From the NCBI GenBank assembly GCA_037446035.1, contig JBBIJJ010000008.1, positions 1 through 43,243 of the forward strand: a stretch of DNA of 43,243 bases, written 5' to 3'. Positions 9,807 through 18,484 of this stretch are shown piece by piece. Position 1 is the first letter of the stretch, and the number at the start of each line of letters is the position of its first letter. Both the position numbers and the translations under genes were made by a program. This stretch comes from DSNY01 sp037446035 (GTDB lineage: Bacteria > Pseudomonadota > Gammaproteobacteria > Burkholderiales > Burkholderiaceae_F). The notes under the pieces were generated by a model. The model searched no databases, had not been told where the DNA came from, and saw nothing but the letters and a program-made list of their open reading frames with translations.

Positions 9807-9833
9807 ACCACGGAGTCACGGAAGACACGGAGC
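9807..9833 (+). repeat. three-copy CACGGA short direct repeat upstream of hisG
   Basis: CACGGA occurs at 9809, 9817 and 9826, with spacings of 8 and 9 bases, directly after murA and about 70 bases before hisG. The arrangement resembles ACCACGGAG-type micro-repeats scattered between genes in many proteobacterial genomes. Its role here is unknown. Confidence 0.5.
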
Positions 9834-9904
9834 GACGCGTCCGCGGGCGTTCTGCCCGGCGGTCCCGCTGCCCCGCTGCCGAAGTCCGGCTTCTCGACGA
9901 TACG

Positions 9905-10543
9905 ATGATCACGCTCGCGCTGTCGAAAGGCCGGATCTTCGAGGAAACCGCGCCGCTGCTCGCGCGCGCGGGCATTGCGCCGCTGGAGGATCCAGAGACG
10001 TCGCGCCGGCTGATCATCGGCACCTCGGCCCCGAACCTGCGCATCGTCGTCGTGCGCGCATCCGATGTGCCGACTTACGTGCAGTACGGTGCGGCCGAAC
10101 TTGGCGTCGCGGGCAAGGATGTGCTGATGGAGCATGGCGGTCAGGGCCTCGCGGTGCCGCTGGACCTCGGCATCGCGCGCTGCCGGCTGTGCGTGGCCGC
10201 GCCGGCCGGCTTCGACTATGCCGCGGCCGTGCGGCGGGGGGCGCGGCTGCGCGTGGCGACGAAGTACGTGCAGACCGCCAGGGAGCACTTTGCCGCCAAG
10301 GGCGTTCATGTCGACGTGATCAAGCTGTACGGCTCGATGGAACTGGCGCCGCTGGCGGGGCTCGCCGACGCCATCGTCGACCTGGTATCCAGCGGGGGGA
10401 CGCTGCGCGCGAACGACTTGGTCGAGGTCGAGGAGATCGCGGCGATTTCGTCGCGGCTGATCGTCAACATCGCCGCGCTGAAGACGCGGCGCGCCGAAGT
10501 CGAGCCGCTGATCGCGAAACTGGAGGCGGTGGCGAAGCGATGA
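9905..10543 (+). CDS. hisG: ATP phosphoribosyltransferase, short form HisG
   Basis: First step of histidine synthesis: ATP plus PRPP to phosphoribosyl-ATP. At 212 residues it is the short form, which lacks the C-terminal regulatory domain and needs the HisZ subunit for activity and feedback. No hisZ is in this window, so it must lie elsewhere. Visible motifs: LALSKGRIFEE at the N-terminus and the PRPP-binding loop DAIVDLVSSGGTLRAN. It opens the his operon; its TGA overlaps the ATG of hisD (ATGA). Confidence 0.97.
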   Translation: MITLALSKGRIFEETAPLLARAGIAPLEDPETSRRLIIGTSAPNLRIVVVRASDVPTYVQYGAAELGVAGKDVLMEHGGQGLAVPLDLGIARCRLCVAAPAGFDYAAAVRRGARLRVATKYVQTAREHFAAKGVHVDVIKLYGSMELAPLAGLADAIVDLVSSGGTLRANDLVEVEEIAAISSRLIVNIAALKTRRAEVEPLIAKLEAVAKR

Positions 10544-11838
10544 AGATCCTGAGGCTGGATACGCGCGACGCGGATTTTGACGACGCATTCGCGCGGCTGG
10601 TCGCCGTCGACACCGCCGGCGACCGCGAAATCGAGCGCGCGGCAGGCGCGATCGTCGACGACGTCAGGGCGCGTGGCGACGCCGCGGTGCTCGACTACAC
10701 GCGCCGCTTCGACCGCATCGACGCGCCGTCGGTCGCCGCGCTCGCAATCGGCGTGCACGAGATGCGCGCCGCGCTCGAAGCGCTGCCGCTCGAAGACCGC
10801 GCCGCGCTCGAAGCGGCGGCGCGGCGTATCCAGGCCTTCCACGAAAGGCAGCGCGGAGAAACGTGGACGGTGCAGGAGGAGGACGGCACCACGCTCGGCC
10901 AGCGCGTCACCCCGCTCGATCGCGTCGGCCTGTACGTGCCCGGCGGCCGGGCGGCCTACCCGTCGTCGGTGCTGATGAACGCGATTCCTGCGCAAGTGGC
11001 CGGCGTGCGCGAGATCGTCATGGTCGTGCCCACGCCGGGCGGCGAACGGAATCCGCTCGTGCTCGCGGCGGCGAGCCTCGCGGGGGTGACGCGCGCGTTC
11101 GCGATCGGCGGCGCGCAGGCGGTCGCGGCGCTCGCCTACGGTACGGCGACCGTGCCGGCGGTCGACAAGATCGTCGGCCCAGGCAACGCGTACGTGGCCG
11201 CCGCCAAACGGCGCGTGTTCGGGGTCGTCGGCATCGACATGATCGCGGGGCCCAGCGAGATCCTCGTCATCTGCGACGGCAAGACCGACCCGGACTGGAT
11301 CGCTCTCGACCTGTTCTCGCAGGCGGAGCACGACGAGCTCGCCCAGGCGGTCCTGCTCACGCCCGACGCTCATTTCATCGACGCCGTCGCCGCGGCGATC
11401 GCCCGGCTGCTGCCGGCGCAGCCGCGCCGGCAGATCATCGAAACCTCGCTCGCGAACCGCGGCGCGCTGATCCGCACGCGCGATCTGGACGAAGCGTGCG
11501 CGCTCGCCGACCGCATCGCCCCCGAACATCTGGAGATCTCGACCGACGAACCCGAGCGTTGGGCGGAGAAGATCCGCCACGCCGGCGCGATTTTCCTCGG
11601 CCGCTATGCGAGCGAATCGTTGGGCGACTACTGCGCCGGGCCGAACCACGTGCTGCCGACCGCGCGCACGGCCCGCTTCTCGTCCCCGCTCGGCGTCTAC
11701 GACTTCCAGAAGCGCACCAGCCTGATCCACGTCTCGCGCGCCGGGGCGCAGACGCTCGGCCGCATTGCAGCGCGCCTGGCTGCCGGCGAGCAGCTTGCCG
11801 CGCACGCGCAAAGCGCCGCCTGCCGCCTCCAAAAATAA
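10540..11838 (+). CDS. hisD: histidinol dehydrogenase HisD
   Basis: 432-residue zinc enzyme that oxidises histidinol to histidine in two NAD-dependent steps. Motifs: YVPGGRAAYPSSVLMN, the glycine-rich KIVGPGNAYVAAAKR, the zinc and catalytic region SQAEHDELAQAVL and EHLEI. Length is typical. It overlaps hisG by 4 bases and shares one base with hisC (TAATG), indicating tight translational coupling. Confidence 0.97.
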   Translation: MKILRLDTRDADFDDAFARLVAVDTAGDREIERAAGAIVDDVRARGDAAVLDYTRRFDRIDAPSVAALAIGVHEMRAALEALPLEDRAALEAAARRIQAFHERQRGETWTVQEEDGTTLGQRVTPLDRVGLYVPGGRAAYPSSVLMNAIPAQVAGVREIVMVVPTPGGERNPLVLAAASLAGVTRAFAIGGAQAVAALAYGTATVPAVDKIVGPGNAYVAAAKRRVFGVVGIDMIAGPSEILVICDGKTDPDWIALDLFSQAEHDELAQAVLLTPDAHFIDAVAAAIARLLPAQPRRQIIETSLANRGALIRTRDLDEACALADRIAPEHLEISTDEPERWAEKIRHAGAIFLGRYASESLGDYCAGPNHVLPTARTARFSSPLGVYDFQKRTSLIHVSRAGAQTLGRIAARLAAGEQLAAHAQSAACRLQK

Positions 11839-12938
11839 TGGGGTCAGACACCGATTTCCGGGCCAGGCCCGATCTGTCGATCCTGCGCGACGAAGTGCTC
11901 GCGGCGAGCGCCTATCAGGTGCCGCCGGCCGAGGGGCTGATCAAGCTCGACGCGATGGAAAACCCGTACCGTCTGCCGGAGCCGCTCGCGCGCGCACTCG
12001 GCGAGCGGCTCGCGCAGGTGGCGCTGAATCGTTATCCGCCCGCGAATCCGGCCGCTTTCAAGGCAAAGCTCGCGCGTGCGGCCGGTCTGCCCCCCGGCAA
12101 CGCCCTGATGCTGGGCAACGGCTCCGACGAGCTGATCCACCTCGTGATCCAGGCCTGCGCGCGGCCCGGCGCGGTGGTGCTGTCGCCGTGGCCTTCGTTC
12201 GTGATGTACGAAATCAGCGCAAGATTCGACGGCTGCCGTTTCGTCGGCGTGCCGCTGCGCGCAGACTTCTCGCTTGACCGCGACGCGCTGCTCGCGGCGG
12301 TCGCGCGCGAGCGGCCGGCGGTCGTCTTCATCGCCTGGCCGAACAACCCGACTGGCAACTTGTTCGATCGCGTGACGGTCGAGGCGGTCTTGGATGCCGC
12401 GCCGGGGCTGGTCGTGCTCGACGAGGCGTACCTGCCTTTCGCTTGCGACACCTGGCTGCCGCAGCTTGCCGACGGTGCCCAACGAAGGCCGAACCTGCTG
12501 GTGCTGCGCACGCTCTCGAAGCTTGGGCTGGCGGGCATCCGCCTCGGCTATCTGGCCGGCGACCCGGCGTGGATCGAGCAGTTCGATAAGTTGCGCCCGC
12601 CGTACAACGTCAACGTGCTGACGCTCGCCACGGCCGATTTGCTGCTCGACCATCTCGAGGTGCTCGACGCGCAGGCGGCGGCCGTTCGCGCCGAACGCGC
12701 ACGGCTGCTCGCTGCGCTGCGCGCGCTGACCGGGGTGACCGCGTTCGACTCGGCCGCCAACTTCATCCTGTTCCGTGTCGCCGCTCCGGACGCCGTGTTT
12801 GCAGGACTGAAGGCGCGCGGCATACTGATCAAGAACGTCGCCCGCATGCACCCGCTGCTCGCCGGCTGCCTGCGAACGACGGTCGGCACACCGCAGGAAA
12901 ACGACGCTTTTCTCGACGCCTTGAGAGCGAGCCTATGA
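11838..12938 (+). CDS. hisC: histidinol-phosphate aminotransferase HisC
   Basis: 366-residue PLP-dependent class I/II aminotransferase converting imidazole-acetol phosphate to histidinol phosphate. The PLP lysine is in RTLSKLGLAGIRLGY; other family signatures are LDAMENPYRLP, GNGSDELIHLVIQA, WPNNPTGN and VVLDEAYLPFA. The start is ATG 11838, overlapping the hisD TAA. A 92-base inverted-repeat element separates it from hisB, the largest interruption on the hisG-H side of the operon. Confidence 0.96.
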   Translation: MGSDTDFRARPDLSILRDEVLAASAYQVPPAEGLIKLDAMENPYRLPEPLARALGERLAQVALNRYPPANPAAFKAKLARAAGLPPGNALMLGNGSDELIHLVIQACARPGAVVLSPWPSFVMYEISARFDGCRFVGVPLRADFSLDRDALLAAVARERPAVVFIAWPNNPTGNLFDRVTVEAVLDAAPGLVVLDEAYLPFACDTWLPQLADGAQRRPNLLVLRTLSKLGLAGIRLGYLAGDPAWIEQFDKLRPPYNVNVLTLATADLLLDHLEVLDAQAAAVRAERARLLAALRALTGVTAFDSAANFILFRVAAPDAVFAGLKARGILIKNVARMHPLLAGCLRTTVGTPQENDAFLDALRASL

Positions 12939-12949
12939 GCGCGCTGACC

Positions 12950-13041
12950 GAAATCCCCCCTGCCCCCCTTCATGAAAGGGGGGTGATTCGATGCGCGCGG
13001 CCTGTTCCCCCTTTTGAAAAAGGGGGGCGAGGGGGGATTTC
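12950..13041. repeat. nested inverted-repeat element between hisC and hisB
   Basis: Outer arms at 12950-12970 and 13020-13041 are reverse complements over 21 bases with one inserted base. Inside lie two smaller hairpins: C6TT/AAG6 at 12963-12983 and C5TTT/AAAG5 at 13007-13026. The element is built from C-runs and G-runs unlike the flanking coding DNA and ends 14 bases before the hisB ATG. It resembles the non-autonomous palindromic elements found between genes in proteobacteria. In mRNA it could fold into one long or two short hairpins. Confidence 0.8.
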
Positions 13042-13055
13042 GAAAGCCGACGACC

Positions 13056-13649
13056 ATGACCCCTCGCATCGCTGAAATCGTCCGCAACACCACCGAGACG
13101 CAGGTCCGCGTCGTCGTCGATCTGGACGGCAGCGGCAGGTCGCAGCTGGCGACCGGCATCGGCTTCTTCGACCACATGCTCGAGCAGATCGCGCGGCACG
13201 GTGCGCTCGATCTGACGGTCGAAGCGCAGGGCGACCTGCACATCGACGCGCACCACACGGTCGAGGATGTCGGCATCACGCTCGGGCAGGCGGTGGCGCG
13301 CGCGGCTGGCGACAAGCGCGGCATCCGCCGCTACGGCCACGCGTACGTGCCGCTGGATGAGGCGCTGTCGCGCGTCGTCGTCGACTTCTCCGGCCGGCCG
13401 GGGCTCGAATGGCACGTGCCTTTCACGCGCGCGACGATCGGCGAGTTCGACGTCGACCTCGCGCACGAGTTCTTCCAGGGCTTCGTCAATCACGCGCAGG
13501 TCACCCTGCACGTCGACAACCTGCGCGGCGCCAACGCGCACCACCAGTGCGAAACGGTGTTCAAGGCGTTCGCGCGTGCACTGCGCATGGCGCTCGAACT
13601 CGATCCGCGCGCGGCCGGCGCGGTGCCGAGCACCAAGGGCACGCTGTAG
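13056..13649 (+). CDS. hisB: imidazoleglycerol-phosphate dehydratase HisB
   Basis: 197-residue monofunctional IGPD, without the N-terminal phosphatase of the enterobacterial HisB. The manganese-binding histidine motifs are IGFFDHMLEQIARH, HHTVEDVGI and AHHQCETVFKAFARAL. ATG 13056 gives the family-standard MTPRIAEIVRNTTET start; the in-frame TTG 13014 lies inside the repeat element and is unlikely. No ordinary Shine-Dalgarno is seen before the ATG. Confidence 0.96.
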   Translation: MTPRIAEIVRNTTETQVRVVVDLDGSGRSQLATGIGFFDHMLEQIARHGALDLTVEAQGDLHIDAHHTVEDVGITLGQAVARAAGDKRGIRRYGHAYVPLDEALSRVVVDFSGRPGLEWHVPFTRATIGEFDVDLAHEFFQGFVNHAQVTLHVDNLRGANAHHQCETVFKAFARALRMALELDPRAAGAVPSTKGTL

Positions 13650-13656
13650 TCGCGCG

Positions 13657-14304
13657 ATGATCGCCGTCGTCGACTACGGCATGGGCAACCTGCGTTCGGT
13701 GGCCAAGGCGCTCGAGCATGTCGCGCCGCGCGAGACGGTGCGCGTGACTTCGAGCGCGGCCGAGATCGACGCGGCCGACCGCGTCGTGCTGCCTGGGCAG
13801 GGGGCGATGCCCGACTGCATGCAGTACCTGCGCGACGCCGGACTGGAGGACGGCGTGCGCCGTGCCGCCCAACGCAAGCCGCTGCTGGCGGTGTGCATCG
13901 GTGAGCAGATGCTGTTCGACTGGTCCGAAGAAACGCGGACGGCAGGCACGCGCACGCTTGGGCTGGGGTTGTTCCGGGGTGGGGTCGTGCGCTTTCGCGA
14001 CGAGCACATGCGGCAGCCGGACGGCGCGCGGCTGAAGGTGCCGCACATGGGCTGGAACCGCGTGGCGCAGACGCGCCCCCACCCGCTGTGGCACGGCATC
14101 GCCGACGGCAGCTGGTTCTACTTCGTGCACAGCTACTACGTCGTGCCGGCCGACGCGTCGCTGGTCTTCGGCGAGTCGAAGTACGGACGCGTCTTTACCT
14201 GCGTGGTGGCGCGGGATAATATTTTCGCGACGCAGTTCCACCCCGAAAAAAGCGCCGCCGCCGGACTCAGGCTCTACGAGAACTTCACCCGCTGGACGCC
14301 TTGA
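13657..14304 (+). CDS. hisH: imidazole glycerol phosphate synthase, glutaminase subunit HisH
   Basis: 215-residue class I glutamine amidotransferase that supplies ammonia to HisF. The nucleophile is C in LLAVCIGEQMLF, and the His-Glu pair is in ATQFHPEKS near the C-terminus. VVDYGMGNLRSVAKALEH is the usual N-terminus and WFYFVHSYYV the oxyanion-side region. It starts 7 bases after hisB; hisA follows after 106 bases with no identifiable element. Confidence 0.96.
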   Translation: MIAVVDYGMGNLRSVAKALEHVAPRETVRVTSSAAEIDAADRVVLPGQGAMPDCMQYLRDAGLEDGVRRAAQRKPLLAVCIGEQMLFDWSEETRTAGTRTLGLGLFRGGVVRFRDEHMRQPDGARLKVPHMGWNRVAQTRPHPLWHGIADGSWFYFVHSYYVVPADASLVFGESKYGRVFTCVVARDNIFATQFHPEKSAAAGLRLYENFTRWTP

Positions 14305-14410
14305 TGGCAGGCGCCCCCGGTGCCGCTGCGGCCTCGAGACATCCCGCCGATCCGCCGTCGCCCCGGCCTCGCGACTCACCCACGAACGAACCTGCCGCAG
14401 CGAGCATTCG

Positions 14411-15157
14411 ATGCTGCTGATCCCCGCGATTGACCTGAAGGACGGACGCTGCGTGCGCCTGCGCCAAGGCGACATGAACGATGCGACCGTCTTCTCCGAG
14501 GATCCGGTTGCGATGGCGCGGCACTGGGTCGCACTCGGCGCGCGCCGGCTGCACATCGTCGATCTGAATGGCGCGCGCTCGGGCAAGCCGGTCAACGAGC
14601 CGGTCATCAGGAAGATCGTCGCCGCGGTCGGCGACGACGTGCCGGTCCAGCTCGGCGGCGGGCTGCGCGATCTGGACACGATCGAGCGCTACATCGACGA
14701 CGGCGTGCGCTTCGTCGTGATCGGCACCGCCGCGGTCAAGAACCCCGGATTCCTGCACGACGCCTGCTCGGCGTTCGGGGGGCACGTGATCGTTGCGCTC
14801 GACGCCAAGGGCGGCAAGGTCGCCACCGACGGCTGGAGCAAGCTCACCGGGCACGATGTCGTCGATCTCGCGCAGAAGTTCGAGGACTACGGGGTCGATG
14901 CGATCCTGTACACGGACATCGGCCGCGACGGCATGCTCACCGGTGTCAACATCGACGCCACCGTGGAACTCGCGCGCGCGGTCAGGATTCCCGTGATCGC
15001 CAGCGGCGGGATCAGGGATCTCGCCGACATCGAGCGGCTGTGCGCGGTCGAGGACGAGGGCATCGAGGCGGTGATCCTCGGCCGCTCGCTATACGAAGGC
15101 ACGCTCGACTTCAAACAGGCACAGGCGCGCGCCGACGCGCTCGCCGCGCGGGACTGA
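14411..15157 (+). CDS. hisA: ProFAR isomerase HisA
   Basis: 248-residue (beta/alpha)8-barrel isomerase converting ProFAR to PRFAR. Catalytic aspartates are in LIPAIDLKDGRCVR (D8) and YTDIGRDGMLTGVN; phosphate-binding loops are QLGGGLRDL and ASGGIRDLADI. It is the last plus-strand his gene before the inserted minus-strand beta-helix gene, whose stop lies 31 bases downstream. Confidence 0.97.
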   Translation: MLLIPAIDLKDGRCVRLRQGDMNDATVFSEDPVAMARHWVALGARRLHIVDLNGARSGKPVNEPVIRKIVAAVGDDVPVQLGGGLRDLDTIERYIDDGVRFVVIGTAAVKNPGFLHDACSAFGGHVIVALDAKGGKVATDGWSKLTGHDVVDLAQKFEDYGVDAILYTDIGRDGMLTGVNIDATVELARAVRIPVIASGGIRDLADIERLCAVEDEGIEAVILGRSLYEGTLDFKQAQARADALAARD

Positions 15158-15188
15158 TTCGCGTCCGCGCCGAACCGCACCTGCCCGT

Positions 15189-16682
15189 TCAGCGGTGCGT
15201 CGCTTCGGCGCTTTCGACACAGCGGCGAAAGTCTTCGAAGGCTCCGTACGCGGGCGGTACCGCGCGCCGCGCGCCGCACAGGTCGGTCGGCGGCGCGCCC
15301 GCGTTCGCGCGCCGCGGCGGCGCGCCGTTCCAGCGCAGGTCGAGCGCATCCGCGTCCGCGAACAGCCGGCGCACCAGATGCAGGCCGACGAACGCTGCCG
15401 CCAGCCATGGCGTGCGGTTGTCGGTCGCGTCCAGCGCGCCGCCGTCGCGCGCGCGCAGCGCACCGTCGATCAGGTTGCCTGCGGCATGCGCTGCGCTTTC
15501 AGGAAAGCGGACCACCACACCCGCCGTGTCGAGCACGGTGTTGTGCAGCAGCCGGGTTCGTGCGGACCGGTTGATGTAGATGCCCTCGTCCGAGCACGAT
15601 GCGATCAGGTTGTTGGCGATCAGCCCGTCGTCGTGCTCGACGACGCAGCGGCGGTCGCGGCAGCCTCGGGCGTCGGAGCCGCCCCCGCCGAAGGACAGTC
15701 CGACGCGCCTGCCGGGCGCGCCGCGCAGGCGGTGCTCGCACAGCACGACGTTGCCGACGAAGCGGTTGCCGCTGCCGCCGCCTTTGGCGAACGCGCCGTA
15801 GCTCGTGCGGTCGCCGCCGGCTTTGACGAAGTCGGCGATCAGGTTGCCTTCGATGGTCCAGCCGCCGGCGGCGACCAGGTCGATCGGCGTGACCGGCGCA
15901 TCGGTGGCGCGCGCCGCACCGTTGACGAAGGTGTTGGAAGCGATGCGTCCGTGGTCGGGAAAGCTGCCGCCGGCGCCGTTGACCTTCACGTGCGCGTGAA
16001 AGTCGCGCACGACGTTGTTGCGGATCTCGACGTGGTGGGCGCCGCCGACCACGTGGAACGCGTGTTCGCAACCGTCGTGCGTACGGCACACGCCGCGAAT
16101 CTCCAGGTTCTCGAAGATCCAGTACGGCGCGCTGACGTGGAAGCCCTCGAGCAGTTCGAACTCGAGCACGACCTGGCCCAGTCGCTCGGCGCGCACCGCG
16201 ATCGGCGCATCGGCGCGGCCCGCGCGCGCCAGAGCGAGCGCGTGGCCGCTGAAGCGGTAGGTGCCCGGCAGAAAGGTGATCGCATCGCCGGCCGCGGCCC
16301 CTTCGAAGGCGGCGAGCGCGTCATTGGCGCTGGCGACGAGCACGGGACGGCCACGCCCGTCCGCTTGGCCGCCCGCGGCGCCGGCGCCGGTCCACGACGG
16401 GTAGGCGACGCGCGGCGCCAGCTCGCCGCGATCGGCCCACAGCAGCCAGCGGCTTGCGGCCGCGGCAGCGCCTTCGATCAGCGCGCCGTGACCGCTCGCG
16501 CGCCGCTCGAGGTATGGCGCCAGCAGCCGTGGCGCCACGCCCAGCGATTCGACGGCGGCTGCAGCCGCCGTCGCGAGCGCGCCGATGGACAGCGCGCCGA
16601 GCAGCGCGAGTCCGAGCCGGCGGCGCCGCGTTTTGCTGCGGTCTGCGCGCCGGGTTCGAGCGGACGGCGGGCCGGGCTGCAC
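15189..16682 (-). CDS. secreted right-handed parallel beta-helix protein
   Basis: 497 residues from GTG 16682, which has GGAG 9 bases upstream. An arginine-rich start (KTRRRRLGLALLGALSIGAL) and hydrophobic stretch form a signal peptide or anchor. From about residue 130 there are successive beta-helix rungs: FLPGTYRFSGHALALA, IFENLEIRGVCRT, HHVEIRNNVVRDF, GRIASNTFVNG, WTIEGNLIADF, NRFVGNVVLCEHR, GLIANNLIASCSDEGIYINR and RLLHNTVLDTAG. The fold is shared by polysaccharide lyases (PL6/chondroitinase-B type) and other carbohydrate-acting proteins; no substrate can be named. It lies head-to-head with hisF (30 bases between starts) and tail-to-tail with hisA, inside the his operon. A longer upstream reading across hisF is an antisense artefact. 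Confidence 0.82.
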   Translation of the reverse strand: MQPGPPSARTRRADRSKTRRRRLGLALLGALSIGALATAAAAAVESLGVAPRLLAPYLERRASGHGALIEGAAAAASRWLLWADRGELAPRVAYPSWTGAGAAGGQADGRGRPVLVASANDALAAFEGAAAGDAITFLPGTYRFSGHALALARAGRADAPIAVRAERLGQVVLEFELLEGFHVSAPYWIFENLEIRGVCRTHDGCEHAFHVVGGAHHVEIRNNVVRDFHAHVKVNGAGGSFPDHGRIASNTFVNGAARATDAPVTPIDLVAAGGWTIEGNLIADFVKAGGDRTSYGAFAKGGGSGNRFVGNVVLCEHRLRGAPGRRVGLSFGGGGSDARGCRDRRCVVEHDDGLIANNLIASCSDEGIYINRSARTRLLHNTVLDTAGVVVRFPESAAHAAGNLIDGALRARDGGALDATDNRTPWLAAAFVGLHLVRRLFADADALDLRWNGAPPRRANAGAPPTDLCGARRAVPPAYGAFEDFRRCVESAEATHR

Positions 16683-16712
16683 TATGCTTCGCTCCGTTCG
16701 GGACGTGCTTCG

Positions 16713-17486
16713 ATGCTGGCCAAGCGCATTATTCCCTGCCTCGACGTGACCGCGGGCCGCGTGGTCAAGGGGGTCAATTTCGTTGCGCTGCGCGACGCCG
16801 GCGACCCGGTCGAGATCGCGCGGCGCTACGACGGTGAAGGCGCCGACGAGCTCACGTTCCTCGACATCACCGCGAGCTCGGACCAGCGCGACATCATCCT
16901 GCACGTGATCGAGGCGGTCGCCGAGGAAGTGTTCATCCCGCTGACCGTCGGCGGCGGCGTGCGCCGCGTCGATGACGTGCGCCGGCTGCTGAACGCCGGT
17001 GCCGACAAGATCTCGATCAACACCGCCGCCGTTCAGGATCCGCAGCTCGTCGCCGATGCCAGCGCGCGCTTCGGCTCGCAGTGCATCGTCGTGGCGATCG
17101 ACGCCCGCCGCCGCGTACGCGACGATCCCGCCGCCGGCTGGGAGGTCTACACGCATGGCGGCCGCAACCCGACCGGGCGCGACGCCGTCGAATGGGCGCG
17201 CCGCGTGGCCGATCTCGGCGCCGGCGAGATCCTGCTGACCAGCATGGATCGCGACGGCACGAAGAGCGGATTCGATCTCGAACTGACGCGCGCGGTGGCC
17301 GACGCCGTGCCCGTGCCCGTGATCGCCTCCGGCGGCGTGGGCAACCTGCAGCATCTGGCCGACGGCATCCTGCACGGCCGGGCCGACGCGGTGCTGGCGG
17401 CGTCGATTTTCCACTACGGCGAGTACACGGTGCGCCAGGCCAAGGAATTCATGGCGGCGCAGGGCATCACGGTGCGGCTGGACTGA
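16713..17486 (+). CDS. hisF: imidazole glycerol phosphate synthase, cyclase subunit HisF
   Basis: 257-residue barrel that with HisH forms imidazole glycerol phosphate and AICAR. Catalytic aspartates are in IIPCLDVTAGRVVKG (D11) and IVVAIDARRRV; phosphate-binding segments are VGGGVRRVDDV and ASGGVGNLQHL. The opposing beta-helix gene separates it from hisA, so it needs read-through from hisA or its own promoter. The only AT-containing candidate nearby is CACTATGCTTCG, about 30 bases upstream. Confidence 0.97.
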   Translation: MLAKRIIPCLDVTAGRVVKGVNFVALRDAGDPVEIARRYDGEGADELTFLDITASSDQRDIILHVIEAVAEEVFIPLTVGGGVRRVDDVRRLLNAGADKISINTAAVQDPQLVADASARFGSQCIVVAIDARRRVRDDPAAGWEVYTHGGRNPTGRDAVEWARRVADLGAGEILLTSMDRDGTKSGFDLELTRAVADAVPVPVIASGGVGNLQHLADGILHGRADAVLAASIFHYGEYTVRQAKEFMAAQGITVRLD

Positions 17487-17660
17487 CAGTGCGACCGAGT
17501 AAGCGCATGGAGCCAAACGGCGCGCAGGCGCGCAGCGAAAGCGTGCGCGGCCGCATGCGCCCGGGCGCGCGCGTGTGCGCGCTCCGGCCGTCGCCGCGTT
17601 CGCGCATCCGCGTGCCGCGGACGCGTGGTCGGCACACGCGCGCGTGGCGGAGCGATTGAC

Positions 17661-18044
17661 ATGGGCTGGCTGGATGACGTTGCCTTTGATGAGCGCGGGC
17701 TGGTGCCGGTGATCGCGCAAGACGCCACGACACAGCGCGTGCTGATGGTCGCGTGGGCCAACCGGGACGCGCTCGCCGAAACCGCCGCCAGCGGCCAGGC
17801 GGTGTACTACTCGCGCTCGCGCGGCAAACTGTGGCGCAAGGGCGAAGCGTCGGGGCATCGGCAGGCCGTACGCGAGATCCGGCTCGACTGCGACGGCGAC
17901 GTGGTGCTATACGTTGTCGAGCCGGCCGGCGGCATCGCTTGCCATACTGGGCGGGCGAGCTGTTTTTTCCGCCGGCTGGAGGGTCACGCGTGGGCCACCG
18001 TCGATCCGGTGCTGCAGGATCCCGAGCTGATCTACCGAAGATGA
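17661..18044 (+). CDS. hisI: phosphoribosyl-AMP cyclohydrolase HisI
   Basis: 127-residue zinc enzyme opening the adenine ring of PR-AMP. Metal and catalytic motifs: WANRDALAETAASGQAVYYS, WRKGEASGH, LDCDGDVVLY and the cysteines of GIACHTGRASCFFRR. ATG 17661 gives the family start MGWLDDVAFDERGL. A 174-base GC-rich gap after hisF holds no credible gene. The stop overlaps the hisE ATG (ATGA), keeping the two activities together as separate proteins. Confidence 0.96.
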   Translation: MGWLDDVAFDERGLVPVIAQDATTQRVLMVAWANRDALAETAASGQAVYYSRSRGKLWRKGEASGHRQAVREIRLDCDGDVVLYVVEPAGGIACHTGRASCFFRRLEGHAWATVDPVLQDPELIYRR

Positions 18045-18370
18045 ACGACGTCCTCAGGCAGTTGGCGGACGTGATCGAGTCGCGCAAGGGCGGTGATCCG
18101 CAGACCTCGTACGTCGCGCGGCTGCTGGCGCACGCGCCCGACGCAATCCTGAAGAAAATCGGCGAGGAAGCGACCGAAACGGTGATGGCGGCCAAGGACG
18201 GCGCGCCTGACCGCATCGTCGGCGAGACCGCTGACCTGTGGTTCCACTGCCTGGTGATGCTCGCGCACTACGGGTTGCGGCCCGAGGACGTGCTCGCCGA
18301 ACTGGAGAAGCGCACCGGCACCTCCGGCATCGAAGAAAAGGCGCTGCGCAAGGCGCGCGCGCGTGAGTGA
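18041..18370 (+). CDS. hisE: phosphoribosyl-ATP pyrophosphatase HisE
   Basis: 109-residue helical enzyme of the MazG-like superfamily that hydrolyses PR-ATP to PR-AMP. The acidic metal-binding motif is KKIGEEATETVMAAKDG with a following GETADLWFHCLVMLAHYG. It overlaps hisI by 4 bases and closes the his operon; hinT follows 114 bases later. Confidence 0.95.
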   Translation: MNDVLRQLADVIESRKGGDPQTSYVARLLAHAPDAILKKIGEEATETVMAAKDGAPDRIVGETADLWFHCLVMLAHYGLRPEDVLAELEKRTGTSGIEEKALRKARARE

Positions 18371-18484
18371 ATGGATGCGCGCGCGGTTTCGGCAACCAGC
18401 AACGCAGGATCCATCGGACTTCATCCGGCCGCCGCTCCGCCTGATGTCACCGGCGGCCCCGACCACGTGCTAGCGACCCCTCCC

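Noticed and set aside
13014..13055. N-terminal extension of HisB from TTG 13014
   Set aside because: The added residues come from the palindromic repeat element; ATG 13056 starts the conserved sequence.
17507..17659. 50-codon ORF between hisF and hisI
   Set aside because: Very arginine-rich with no ribosome binding site; typical chance reading in GC-rich DNA.
15189..17858. 889-residue minus-strand reading of the beta-helix gene extending across hisF
   Set aside because: The part beyond 16682 is antisense to hisF and hisI, lacks family features, and the GTG at 16682 has a good ribosome binding site with a signal peptide behind it.
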